Shown: one piece after another, positions 49,213 through 57,125 of the stretch
Position numbering within the stretch: position 1 is the stretch's first letter
Layout of the letters: each line of letters starts with the position of its first letter
NCBI RefSeq assembly: GCF_000711875.1
Contig: NZ_JONM01000002.1
Coordinates: forward strand, 66,769 to 130,768
Direction: 5' to 3'
DNA length: 64,000 nucleotides
Origin: Andreprevotia chitinilytica DSM 18519
GTDB taxonomy: Bacteria; Pseudomonadota; Gammaproteobacteria; Burkholderiales; Chitinibacteraceae
Position numbers and translations under genes: made by a program
The notes under the pieces: model-generated
Database searches by the model: none
What the model saw: only the letters and a program-made list of their open reading frames with translations
Told to the model about the DNA's origin: nothing

Positions 49213-50318
49213 GCCCGATCACAAACATCCCCCGGAATTGGAACGCCGTGATTGGCAGTTTGCGGGAAAGCGGTGCGCTGGCCGCTGATGCCGTGCCGCC
49301 GGACGAGAGTCAGACCATGCCCGTGGCGGTGATGATCCTGCAGACCATTGCCGCCTGGATCGCTGCTGCCTTACTGATCGCGGCGATTGTCGTATCGGTG
49401 TTCTCCAGCCGGAGCGAGAACGCGTGGGTGGCGTGCGGCATGGTACTGATCGCCGGTGCAACGGCCGTCATGCGTTTGAACAGGCAATCGTTCTTCCTGC
49501 CGCAGATGGCGGTGCCGGTGGCGATTGCCGGTGCGGTGCTGATCGGCGTCGGGATCAAGCCGGAGGCATGGCAGATGCCGACCTTTGCGCTGGCGCTGAT
49601 CCTGTTCTGCATCTCTGGTCACCAGCTGCTGCGCTTCATTGCGGCCGGCACCCTGCTGTGGGTGCTGTGGTATTGGCTCACGCCCTGGGTGGGGCGGCAC
49701 TGGTGGCTCGATGGGGATGAGCCGGCACCGTGGTTGATCCAGCTGAGCGTGTTTCGCAATCTGCTGTTTTCGCTGGCGCTGTGGTGGCTGTGGACGCGAC
49801 CGCAAAACCTGCTCGGCCGTCTTGGGCCTGCCGTTTTTCAACCGCTGCGCCACGCGCTGTTGTGGTTCTGGTTGGGCGTGCAACTGTGGCAGACATCCCG
49901 TTTGATGGGTGATTTTGGCGCGTCAATCTCGCATGCGGATTGGTTCGAGCCGACGGTGGGTTGGTTCGCCTACCGGCTGATCGATCTGCTGCCCTTGGTC
50001 GGGGCCGTGTTCGATACCTTGCGCCGCAACCCCGGTCTGGGTGCGCGGGTCTGGCCGCTGGTGGTGCTGTTGCCGGTGTGCGTGGTGTCGCCGGTGTTGG
50101 CGACCGCTGCGCTGGTGCTGTGGATCGGCTTGTCGGAAGGCCGTGGTTATCTGACCGGGCTGGGCATTGCCACCGCGCTCGCTGGCTTTGGCATGTTCTA
50201 TTACAGCCTCACGTGGCCGCTGCTCTACAAGGGGCTGTTGTTGATGGGGAGTGGCGGCGTGTTGCTGCTGGTCTGGTGGGGGATGCATCACGAGATGCAT
50301 CGGAGGGCTGCAGCATGA
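49209..50318 (+). CDS. DUF4401-type membrane protein
   Basis: A 369-residue polytopic protein with about ten membrane helices, in the pattern of DUF4401: an N-terminal short soluble part (WNAVIGSLRESGALAADAVPP), then ILQTIAAWIAAALLIAAIVVSVF and C-terminal YYSLTWPLLYKGLLLMGSGGVLLLVWW. The last motif (lytWPLLyKGLlLmgsGl) is typical. It is coupled by four-base overlaps to both neighbours. Its function is not known; a structural or assembly role with the GDYXXLXY protein is inferred. Confidence 0.85.
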   Translation: MSPITNIPRNWNAVIGSLRESGALAADAVPPDESQTMPVAVMILQTIAAWIAAALLIAAIVVSVFSSRSENAWVACGMVLIAGATAVMRLNRQSFFLPQMAVPVAIAGAVLIGVGIKPEAWQMPTFALALILFCISGHQLLRFIAAGTLLWVLWYWLTPWVGRHWWLDGDEPAPWLIQLSVFRNLLFSLALWWLWTRPQNLLGRLGPAVFQPLRHALLWFWLGVQLWQTSRLMGDFGASISHADWFEPTVGWFAYRLIDLLPLVGAVFDTLRRNPGLGARVWPLVVLLPVCVVSPVLATAALVLWIGLSEGRGYLTGLGIATALAGFGMFYYSLTWPLLYKGLLLMGSGGVLLLVWWGMHHEMHRRAAA

Positions 50319-50872
50319 ATTGGCGCAAACCCGCTTTTATCGTGGCCGCGCTGGTCACGCTGCTGTTGCTCAATGGCATTGTCTGGAGGCACGAATACAC
50401 CCTCTCACACGGGCGGATGGTGTTGCTGCCACTGCGGCCGGTCGATCCGCGCTCCTTGATGCAGGGCGACTATATGGCGCTCGAATACCAACTGACGCAG
50501 CAGGTTTCGTCCGTGCTGTCGTTCTCCGGCATTCCGTCGGACACAACGGAGCCGCCACGCCCATTCATTCCCGGTGAGGGCGACACCCTGCACGCCATGC
50601 TCAAGCCCGATGCCAATGGTGTGGCGCAATTGGTGCGCTTCGGTAACGAGGCGCTACAGCCGCGCGCTGACGAAATCATGCTGCGGGTGAAGTGGGGCGA
50701 AGACGGTGCTCGCCTGCCTAGCCACAGCTATTTCTTTGCCGAAGGGGAAGGGGCGCGTTTTGCCAAGGCGCGCTTTGCGATCTTCCGCGTGGCGAGCGAT
50801 GGCTCGGCGCTGTTGGCCGGGTTGGCGGATGAACAGCGGCAACCGATTCCGGATCGGGTTGCCGAGCATTGA
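50315..50872 (+). CDS. GDYXXLXY-domain protein
   Basis: A 185-residue protein with one N-terminal membrane helix (AFIVAALVTLLLLNGIVW) and a periplasmic domain. It has the name-giving motif MQGDYMALEYQL at about residues 50-60, preceded by PLRPVDPRSL, and later SYFFAEGEGARFAKARFAIFRV. The domain recalls LepB-like peptidase folds in its PVDPRS-x-QGDY arrangement, but a serine/lysine dyad is not evident. The start overlaps the DUF4401 stop (ATGA), and CGGAGGG lies upstream. Confidence 0.87.
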   Translation: MNWRKPAFIVAALVTLLLLNGIVWRHEYTLSHGRMVLLPLRPVDPRSLMQGDYMALEYQLTQQVSSVLSFSGIPSDTTEPPRPFIPGEGDTLHAMLKPDANGVAQLVRFGNEALQPRADEIMLRVKWGEDGARLPSHSYFFAEGEGARFAKARFAIFRVASDGSALLAGLADEQRQPIPDRVAEH

Positions 50873-50895
50873 TTGGGTTCGCGCCGGTGCCTTTG

Positions 50896-50964
50896 CCCCC
50901 TCGCCCTCGCGTGCAAGTTTTAACCTTGCTCAGCTATTAGTGGGAGAGGGTTAGGGAGAGGGGG
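50896..50964. repeat. Dispersed intergenic repeat, family C
   Basis: CCCCTCGCCCTCGCGTGCAA, then TTGCTCAGCTATTAGTGGGA and GAGGGTTAGGGAGAGGG. It is the closest match to the copies at 16512 and 26533. Confidence 0.75.
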
Positions 50965-51004
50965 CATCGTGGCGTATCTCGCTGCCCGCCTTCACCCCCA
51001 ACAC

Positions 51005-51102
51005 GTAGCCCGGACGGCTTTGCCGGCCGGGGGTGCTGCCTGATCGGGGCCGCGATGATGCTTGATATGACGTCGCCCCGGCCGGCAAGCCGTCCGGGCT
51101 AC
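51005..51102. repeat. Palindromic repeat, family B (complete)
   Basis: GTAGCCCGGACGGCTTTGCC and GGCCGGCAAGCCGTCCGGGC at the two ends with a ~45-base loop. It lies at the end of the exported protein gene 51119-51910, downstream of it. Confidence 0.85.
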
Positions 51103-51118
51103 GGGAGTGCCAGCGGGC

Positions 51119-51910
51119 TCAACGCTCAAACCGCAGCGATTTCACGCTCCGCATCGTATCCGCGTCATTTCCAATGATCCCTTGCGTATCGGCCACCACC
51201 GAGCGTTTGCCATCGCTCAGCACTGCCCAATAGCACTCCCCACCGGCCGCATGATAACCAGTCTCCGGGTCGCTGACGCCGCATGAGATCGTGGCCCGCA
51301 TGCCTTTCCAGCCATTGCCTGAGAAACGCTCCACCTCTTGCGGCTCGCCGGGGCCGTTGGTTGTCATCCATTTGCCGTTCTGCAATTCAAAGCCCGCTTT
51401 GTCAGTAGCTACTTTTTCCAATGGGCCGTCTTCCACATTGAAGGCAATCAGGTAGTTGCTACCCGTCATCCCTCGCCCGAGCACAGCCACGCAGCGTGGG
51501 CCGAAGTCCTTCGGACAAGGTTTGACCTGACGGTTGCCCAGGTACTCGAACGAGATGCCCAATTCCTCGTTGCGATAGGTCTTGAAGCCGGCGCGGGGCG
51601 TGCGGAGCAAGGCCGCCATGCGGTCGTTGTAGCTTTGCGTCAGGCAGGCGGCGTCGGCACAGCGGTTGCGCTGGGTGAGCCAATCCCGTTGCGCCTGCAC
51701 CAGGCCATCCTGATCGGCTGCGCTGTCTAGCCGGTAGTGATACATGCCGGACAGGCTGACATCCAGTTCGCCGAGGGCTTTGTCGTTGCAGATCAGGTGC
51801 TCGACCTTGGTCTTGGCTTTGTCGCAGTCGAAACTGGCAGCGTGCGTGAGGGTGGACAGGCTGACGGTGCACAGGGCCAGCAGCAGCGTATTGCGTAGAA
51901 CTCCGGTCAT
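51119..51910 (-). CDS. Exported protein with LprI/DUF1311-like N-terminus
   Basis: A 263-residue protein. After the signal peptide (VLRNTLLLALCTVSLSTLTHA) comes a DUF1311/LprI-like module with cysteines: SFDCDKAKTKVEHLICNDKALGELDVSLSGMY, then QRDWLTQRNRCADAACL. LprI-type modules inhibit lysozyme in some bacteria. The C-terminal ~150 residues are unassigned and contain more cysteine pairs. The ATG at 51910 is nearest the signal peptide; an ATG at 51931 is also in frame. It is followed from upstream by the exported protein gene at 51953, so the two may form one unit. Confidence 0.82.
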   Translation of the reverse strand: MTGVLRNTLLLALCTVSLSTLTHAASFDCDKAKTKVEHLICNDKALGELDVSLSGMYHYRLDSAADQDGLVQAQRDWLTQRNRCADAACLTQSYNDRMAALLRTPRAGFKTYRNEELGISFEYLGNRQVKPCPKDFGPRCVAVLGRGMTGSNYLIAFNVEDGPLEKVATDKAGFELQNGKWMTTNGPGEPQEVERFSGNGWKGMRATISCGVSDPETGYHAAGGECYWAVLSDGKRSVVADTQGIIGNDADTMRSVKSLRFER

Positions 51911-51952
51911 GACATTCTCGTGGTTGGTCATAGGGAATGGGCTGGCGTGGGC

Positions 51953-53080
51953 TCAAGGCGCGAGCTGGATATCGAATTGTTTGTCGCCTTCCCAGCGGCC
52001 GCGCAGGCGCTCGCCGTCGATGGTCAGGTGCAGCGTCGCCTTGGTTTGATCCTTGTCGTCCACGCGCTCGGTCAGTTCGAGTTGCTGCCCGGTTTGCAGG
52101 CCGCTCAGGCGGATGGGTTTGCGGAATTTGTCGTAGAAGTACACGCCGCCGACCGAGTTATCGGAATAGTGCTGCAGCTGCATGGTGATCGCCGTGCTCT
52201 TGCCCAAGTAGCCGCGCAGCAAGCGCCCGTAAATGCCCCCGTTGGCTTTGGCCGAGCCTTCGTTCAGCAGCAGTGTCTTCCCGTAGGGCGTCATGCCCCG
52301 ATACAAGGTGGTGAACGGGATGGTCAGGTCGACGTCGCCAACGTCATCAAGGGCACGCATCGCGTGGTTGCTGCATCGTCCTGCCGACAGGGTGAGCGCT
52401 TTATCCAGCACGACGTACTTGTAGTAGCTGATCGATTCGAGCGGATCGACCTTTGCTGGTGGGGTATCGGATGGTTCGGCATTTTCGCCAGCGCACTGGC
52501 TGTTGAGCTCGATCCGCGCTTGCAGATCGTCGAGATCATCCTTGCTGCCGGCGTGGCTCTTTTGCTGTGCTTTGAGTTCCTTGCGCAAGCTGATCAATTC
52601 GTTCTTGTAGCGCATTTGTTGTTCTTTGCTCATGCGCTTGGCCAGATCGCGCAGGCCGGCCGGGGTGAACAGGTCTTCCATGGTCAGCTGCCGGCCGGTC
52701 GTGGCATCAAAGCTGTAATAGGTCGAATAGTTCTCGCAGTACGCGCCGCAGCCTTCCTGATCGAACTGGATGGAGAAAACACGCCCGTCGTTACGAATGA
52801 CCGAAAAACTCTGCGTCGGCATGCCATCCACCGCAATGCCATCCGCTGCGCTCAAAGACCTGCCCGGCTGCCTGGGCGCCATCATGCCGAACTGGCCGAT
52901 GTAGAGGCTGTCGTTGATGCGGGCGGTGACATCGGCACTGCCGGCCTGCACGTAGGGCATGGTGATTTCATCGCTGGGGGCTTGTTTCTCGCCTTGGTAT
53001 TTCAGGGTCTGGACGGTGATCGGGCTGGCGGCTTGGGCAAGGCCGGCCGCGAGCAACAGACTCATCATGAAAACACGCAT
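51953..53080 (-). CDS. Exported protein with RsiV/DUF3298-like segment
   Basis: A 375-residue protein with a signal peptide (MRVFMMSLLLAAGLAQA). One part, ENYSTYYSFDATTGRQLTMEDLFTPAGLRDLAKRM, resembles the DUF3298/RsiV fold, whose members bind lysozyme or act as surface sensors. A central charged coiled stretch (MRYKNELISLRKELKAQQKSH) and a cysteine pair (GCGAYC) are visible. Its stop lies 42 bases from the LprI-like gene. If both modules recognise lysozyme, the pair could be a muramidase defence, but this is inference. Confidence 0.72.
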   Translation of the reverse strand: MRVFMMSLLLAAGLAQAASPITVQTLKYQGEKQAPSDEITMPYVQAGSADVTARINDSLYIGQFGMMAPRQPGRSLSAADGIAVDGMPTQSFSVIRNDGRVFSIQFDQEGCGAYCENYSTYYSFDATTGRQLTMEDLFTPAGLRDLAKRMSKEQQMRYKNELISLRKELKAQQKSHAGSKDDLDDLQARIELNSQCAGENAEPSDTPPAKVDPLESISYYKYVVLDKALTLSAGRCSNHAMRALDDVGDVDLTIPFTTLYRGMTPYGKTLLLNEGSAKANGGIYGRLLRGYLGKSTAITMQLQHYSDNSVGGVYFYDKFRKPIRLSGLQTGQQLELTERVDDKDQTKATLHLTIDGERLRGRWEGDKQFDIQLAP

Positions 53081-53189
53081 TTCAACTCTCCTGCATTTGG
53101 AGACACATTAAAAACACAACACCCCATCAATCCAACTGGCTGACCCAAAAAGTCAGCCGCATAATAGCCGTTCATTCCAGATGCATACC

Positions 53190-54095
53190 ATGAACGCCTC
53201 ACTCTCGCCCCGCCAGCTTCGTCTCTACAGCCTGATGGACCACATCGAAGTCCATCTCGATGCCCCCATGCCACTCGACGACATGGCGCGCCGTGCCTGC
53301 TATTCCCCATCGCATTTCGACCGCGTGTTCGGCGATCTGGCGGGCTGGCCCCCGGGTGATTACCTCCGTCGTCGTCGGTTGTTGCGCTCAGCAGCACGGG
53401 TGCGGCACGAACGCACGCCGGTGCTGCAGATCGCGCTGGAAAGCGGCTTTTCCTCCGACACCTCGTTCGCCAAATGCTTCAAGCAGTTCTTCGGCTTCTC
53501 GGCGCGCGATTGGCGGCAGGGTGCATGGGCGGACTATATGGCGCACAACCAGACCCGCTGGGATGCCTTGTGGGCCAGCCTGGAGCCGGTAGCAACGGCA
53601 AAAATGCTCGAAGAATGGGCCGCACGCGAGTCCTATCGGGTGGGCATCGCGCAGCAAGTCATCGTGCGGGAATTGCCGCCGCAGCCCGTTTTGTACCGGC
53701 GCAGTTTCGGTGAATGGGGTTACGGTTTTGACCGCACCTGGGGGCGGATCAGCGCCGATTGCGAAGCGCTCGGCCTTGATGTCGAGGGGAGGACCTGGTT
53801 TGGCTGCATTTCGGACGACACCGGTTTCGTGATCGGCACCGAGCTGCAGTTCGACTACTGCCTGTCCTACGACGGCCCGCCGGTTCCGACCATGGCCCGC
53901 CGCACGCTGCCGGGGGGCGTCTACGCCTGCCTGCCGTTCGATTACCGCTGGCCGAAATTCCAGTGGATGTATGAAGACTGGCTGGAGCGGCAGAACGTAT
54001 GGGTGTTCGACGGCACCCGGCCGCACATGGATCGGCACTGGAGCGTCGGCGGTGTCGAGGGCGGTGAGCTGCTGCTGCCGGTACGGCGGGCCTGA
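53190..54095 (+). CDS. AraC-family regulator with GyrI-like effector domain
   Basis: A 301-residue regulator. The N-terminal double HTH reads MPLDDMARRACYSPSHFDRVFGDLAGWPPGDYLRRRRL and VLQIALESGFSSDTSFAKCFKQFFGFSARDWR. The C-terminal ~150 residues are GyrI/effector-binding-like: VIVRELPPQPVLYRRSFGEWGYGFDRTWGRI and PGGVYACLPFDYR. Proteins of this plan bind hydrophobic or cationic compounds. Starts at 53181 and 53190 are both possible, with no strong ribosome site. The target genes are unknown. Confidence 0.87.
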   Translation: MNASLSPRQLRLYSLMDHIEVHLDAPMPLDDMARRACYSPSHFDRVFGDLAGWPPGDYLRRRRLLRSAARVRHERTPVLQIALESGFSSDTSFAKCFKQFFGFSARDWRQGAWADYMAHNQTRWDALWASLEPVATAKMLEEWAARESYRVGIAQQVIVRELPPQPVLYRRSFGEWGYGFDRTWGRISADCEALGLDVEGRTWFGCISDDTGFVIGTELQFDYCLSYDGPPVPTMARRTLPGGVYACLPFDYRWPKFQWMYEDWLERQNVWVFDGTRPHMDRHWSVGGVEGGELLLPVRRA

Positions 54096-54181
54096 AGAAG
54101 CGCAATTGCCGGCTGGTTCCTTGGTCAGAGCATCAGACATCTGTGCATTGTGTTGATGCTGCTCAGCGACATCAACGTCCG

Positions 54182-55804
54182 CTAATCCACGCTCTCCGCC
54201 AACTTCAAAACGGCAGCATGCGTACTCAAAAACACCTCGCCATCCAGCCGCTCTAGCACACCGCCGCGTTGCAGCTGCTCCATCACCAGGGCTTTCACCT
54301 CGGTCAGATGTACGCGGATGCCCCGTTCGCGCAGGTGGGTTTGCAGGCGGATCAGCCAGTCCGCGCCGGTGTAGTCGATGCCGTTGACGGCGTTGAGCAC
54401 CAGCACCAGATGGCGGGTATCAGGGTGCTGGGTGAGCAAGGTGGCGAGTTGGCCTTCGATATGGCGGGTGTTGCCGAACCAGAGTTGTTCGTCGATGCGG
54501 GCCAGCACCATGCCGGGCTGGGTTTCCACGTGGTAGTGCTTCACGTTGCGGAAGTGTTCGCTGCCCGGCAAGCGGCCGATTTCGATCACTTGTGGCCGGC
54601 TGGTGCGATGCAGGAATAGCGCCAGCGAGAGCAGCACGCCGGCGGCGATGCCTTCCACCGCGCCCAGCAGCAAGGTGGCGGCGAGGGTGGCGAGCAGGGC
54701 GGCGCTGTCGCGTTTGTCGAAGCGCCAGGTGGCGAGCAGCAAGCGGACGTCGATCAGCTTGAGTGCGGCGATCACGATGGTGGCAGCCAGCGCCGCTTTG
54801 GGCAGCAATGCCAGCCAATCACCCAGATACAAGGTAGCCAGCAGGATCCAGCCAGCGGCAAAGACACCGGCCAGCGGGGTGCGTGCGCCGGCCTCGGCAT
54901 TCACGGCCGTGCGGGCGAAGCCGCCGCTGATCGGCAGGCCGCCGACGACCGAGGCGGCGATGTTGACTGCGCCGAGGGCAACCAGTTCTTGATCCGGGTC
55001 GACGCTTTCGTGGCGTTTGAGCGCCAGCATCTGCGCGATGGTGATGCTTTGCAGATAGCCGACCAGGCCGATCAGCAGGGCTGGCAGGGCGAGTTGCTGG
55101 ATCAAGGTGTGATTCAGCTGCGGCACGGTGAGTTGCGGCAGCCCGGCGGGCAACTGACCAATGGTGGCGATGTCGGCATGCTGCCTGGCCCAGATTGCCA
55201 GCACGATCAGCAGCACAACGGGTGTGCTGCGGGTGGCAAGCACGGTGATGCGTTCGCTTAGCCCGGCTTTTCGCAGCAGCAATGGCAAGCCTTCGCTGGC
55301 CAATAGAAACAACACAACCGCGGCACCGCCGAAGTAGGGCGCGTTGCCGAGCAGCGGTTGCCATTGCCCGAGGCCGATCAGGATGGCGGTGCCAGTGGTG
55401 AAGCCGCTTACCACCGGTTGTGACAGGAAGTTGGTCAGAAAGCCGAATCGGAACACGCCGAACAGCACCAGCAATAGCCCGGATAGCAAGGCCAGACTGA
55501 GGGCGGCTGCACTGGCCGACCAGCCTGCCGCCAGCAGTGGCGCGAGTGAGCTGGCAGTCAGCAGGGAGGTCAGCGCGACCGGGCCGACCGACTGCGTCAT
55601 GCTGCTGCCCAGCAGGGCGTAGACCAGCAGGGGCAAGGTGCTTGCGTACAAGCCCGCTTGCGGCGGCAGCCCGGCGAGCAGCGCATAGGCCATGCTTTGC
55701 GGGATCAGCAGGGCGGAGACGATCAGGCTCGCGGATAAATCGCTGACCAGCGTGGCGGCACGGTATTGCGGCAGCCACGCCAGAATCGGCAACCAGCGCT
55801 TCAT
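54182..55804 (-). CDS. SulP-family anion (sulfate-type) transporter with STAS domain
   Basis: A 540-residue membrane protein. The transport domain (about 10-390, around 12-14 helices) has LIPQSMAYALLAGLPPQAGLYAS, the SulP signature, and later GGLPISGGFARTAVN. The C-terminal STAS domain (about 430-535) has VLVLNAVNGIDYTGADWL. The start overlaps the stop of the upstream YeeE-like gene (ATGA). Position in a BigR-controlled group suggests export or import of sulfate or sulfite made by sulfide oxidation, not simple assimilation; direction is not known. Confidence 0.92.
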   Translation of the reverse strand: MKRWLPILAWLPQYRAATLVSDLSASLIVSALLIPQSMAYALLAGLPPQAGLYASTLPLLVYALLGSSMTQSVGPVALTSLLTASSLAPLLAAGWSASAAALSLALLSGLLLVLFGVFRFGFLTNFLSQPVVSGFTTGTAILIGLGQWQPLLGNAPYFGGAAVVLFLLASEGLPLLLRKAGLSERITVLATRSTPVVLLIVLAIWARQHADIATIGQLPAGLPQLTVPQLNHTLIQQLALPALLIGLVGYLQSITIAQMLALKRHESVDPDQELVALGAVNIAASVVGGLPISGGFARTAVNAEAGARTPLAGVFAAGWILLATLYLGDWLALLPKAALAATIVIAALKLIDVRLLLATWRFDKRDSAALLATLAATLLLGAVEGIAAGVLLSLALFLHRTSRPQVIEIGRLPGSEHFRNVKHYHVETQPGMVLARIDEQLWFGNTRHIEGQLATLLTQHPDTRHLVLVLNAVNGIDYTGADWLIRLQTHLRERGIRVHLTEVKALVMEQLQRGGVLERLDGEVFLSTHAAVLKLAESVD

Positions 55805-56226
55805 TGCGGCGACCGTGAGCCGGTCATGCGTGCATGCAATGCCATGCCGACGAGCATCGCCAGCAGAAATGGCAGGATGGCGACTTTACCCAAGCCGGCC
55901 GCGACGATGGCCGGGCCGGGGCAAATGCCTGCCAAGCCCCAGCCGATGCCGAAGGCGACGCTGCCGAGCAGCAGCTGGCGATCGATCCGCTGGCTGGTCG
56001 GCAAGCTCATCGGCTCGTGAGTGAGCAGGGCGCGTTCACGGCGACGGGCCAACATGAAGAGCGGCGTGGCAGCGGCGATGGCGCCGGCCATCACCAACGC
56101 CAGACTTGGGTCCCACTGGCCGGCGAGGTCCAGAAAGCCTTGCACCTTGGCCGGGTTGCTCATGCCGGAGAGGATCAAGCCCAGTCCGAAGATGAGACCG
56201 GCCAGTGCTGCTATGAGATTGCGCAT
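55801..56226 (-). CDS. YeeE/YedE-like membrane protein (DUF6691 type)
   Basis: A 141-residue protein with about four membrane helices. It starts MRNLIAALAGLIFGLGLILSGMSNPAKVQGFLDLAG, the standard second-half signature of YeeE/YedE-type proteins, and has GWGLAGICPGPAIVAAG with the conserved cysteine of thiosulfate channels. It is paired with the gene at 56237, and the two together correspond to one YeeE-like channel split in two. The start is followed directly by SulP through a four-base overlap. Confidence 0.9.
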   Translation of the reverse strand: MRNLIAALAGLIFGLGLILSGMSNPAKVQGFLDLAGQWDPSLALVMAGAIAAATPLFMLARRRERALLTHEPMSLPTSQRIDRQLLLGSVAFGIGWGLAGICPGPAIVAAGLGKVAILPFLLAMLVGMALHARMTGSRSPQ

Positions 56227-56236
56227 GTTGATCCCC

Positions 56237-56671
56237 TCAGGCTGCCACGTGGCGCAGCAGGTAAACGGTGATAAAGCCGGCCGCCATGAACGCCAGCACT
56301 GCAGCCAGCGAGCGGACGGAAAACCGCGCCAGACCACATACGCCGTGGCCGCTGGTGCAGCCATTGGCGTAGCGGGTGCCCAAGCCGACCAGCAGACCGG
56401 CGGCGATGGATTGCGGAAGTGAGGCGCTCAGCGCAAAGGCGGGCGGCGATGATGTCAGCCGCCAGATGAGCGCGGCGACAATCAGTCCGCCAACAAATGC
56501 CCAACGCCAGTGATTGCTGCTTGCCATCGGTATGCGAAACAGCCCGCCGACAATGCCGCTGATGCCGGCTATGCGGCCAGCCAGTAGCGCGAACAGGCCG
56601 GCGGAGAGTCCGATCAGCACGCCGCCAGCCAGCGCCGACCAAGGCGTGAAGTGTTGCCAATCAATTTGCAT
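56237..56671 (-). CDS. YeeE/YedE-like membrane protein
   Basis: A 144-residue protein with about four membrane helices. It starts with PWSALAGGVLIGLSAGLFALLAGRIAGISGI and has TRYANGCTSGHGVCGLARFS, the cysteine-containing motif of the family. It complements the partner at 55801. It overlaps the bigR stop by 11 bases and lies ten bases from the partner gene. These channels carry reduced sulfur such as thiosulfate or persulfide. Confidence 0.9.
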   Translation of the reverse strand: MQIDWQHFTPWSALAGGVLIGLSAGLFALLAGRIAGISGIVGGLFRIPMASSNHWRWAFVGGLIVAALIWRLTSSPPAFALSASLPQSIAAGLLVGLGTRYANGCTSGHGVCGLARFSVRSLAAVLAFMAAGFITVYLLRHVAA

Positions 56672-57044
56672 CGCTGCTCTCCGGTGTTGGGCAATAGAGG
56701 TCATACAACACGCGCAGTACGCGCAAGACGTCGTCACTGGCTAGGCTGTAATAGATGCGCTTGCCGTCGCGGCGGGTATTCACCAAGCCTTCGTTGCGCA
56801 ACACGCCCAGTTGCTGCGATAGCGTGGGTTGCTGGATGCCGGTGCGTGCTTCAAAGTCCGCCACGCACAGCTCGCCATCCACCATCTGGCACAGCAGCAG
56901 CAGCCGGTCTTCGTTGGCCAGCACTTTCATCAACTGACTGGCCTGCCCGGCAGCGTGACGTAGCGCGGCAAGCTGGCTGGGGTCGAAGGCAGGTTCAGAT
57001 ATGGGATCGGCGGTCGGATCGGTGTTGGGGTTATTGCTCGGCAT
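56661..57044 (-). CDS. bigR: ArsR-family persulfide sensor, BigR/SqrR type
   Basis: A 127-residue winged-helix repressor: LMKVLANEDRLLLLCQMVDGELCVADFE, then QPTLSQQLGVLRNEGLVNTRRDGKRIYYSL. Cys52 and Cys118 are 66 residues apart, the same spacing as the redox pair Cys42/Cys108 of Xylella BigR, which links through sulfur chains and releases DNA. A third cysteine (Cys60) is present. The gene is divergent from the persulfide dioxygenase with an AT-rich palindromic site between, and precedes the two channels and SulP in one overlapping run. Confidence 0.92.
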   Translation of the reverse strand: MPSNNPNTDPTADPISEPAFDPSQLAALRHAAGQASQLMKVLANEDRLLLLCQMVDGELCVADFEARTGIQQPTLSQQLGVLRNEGLVNTRRDGKRIYYSLASDDVLRVLRVLYDLYCPTPESSDAN

Positions 57045-57070
57045 GGGATTTCCAATAAGGATGCTTTAAA

Positions 57071-57094
57071 ACATAATATATATTAATATAATGT
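57071..57094. promoter_or_regulatory. Candidate BigR operator
   Basis: ACATAATATATATTAATATA followed by ATGT. The ends ACAT/ATGT are complementary and the interior is an AT-rich imperfect palindrome, in line with BigR sites. It lies in the 81-base gap between divergent bigR and the dioxygenase gene, so it can control both. Confidence 0.65.
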
Positions 57095-57125
57095 TTGTAA
57101 ATAAACTGAAGCCAGGAAACTGCTG

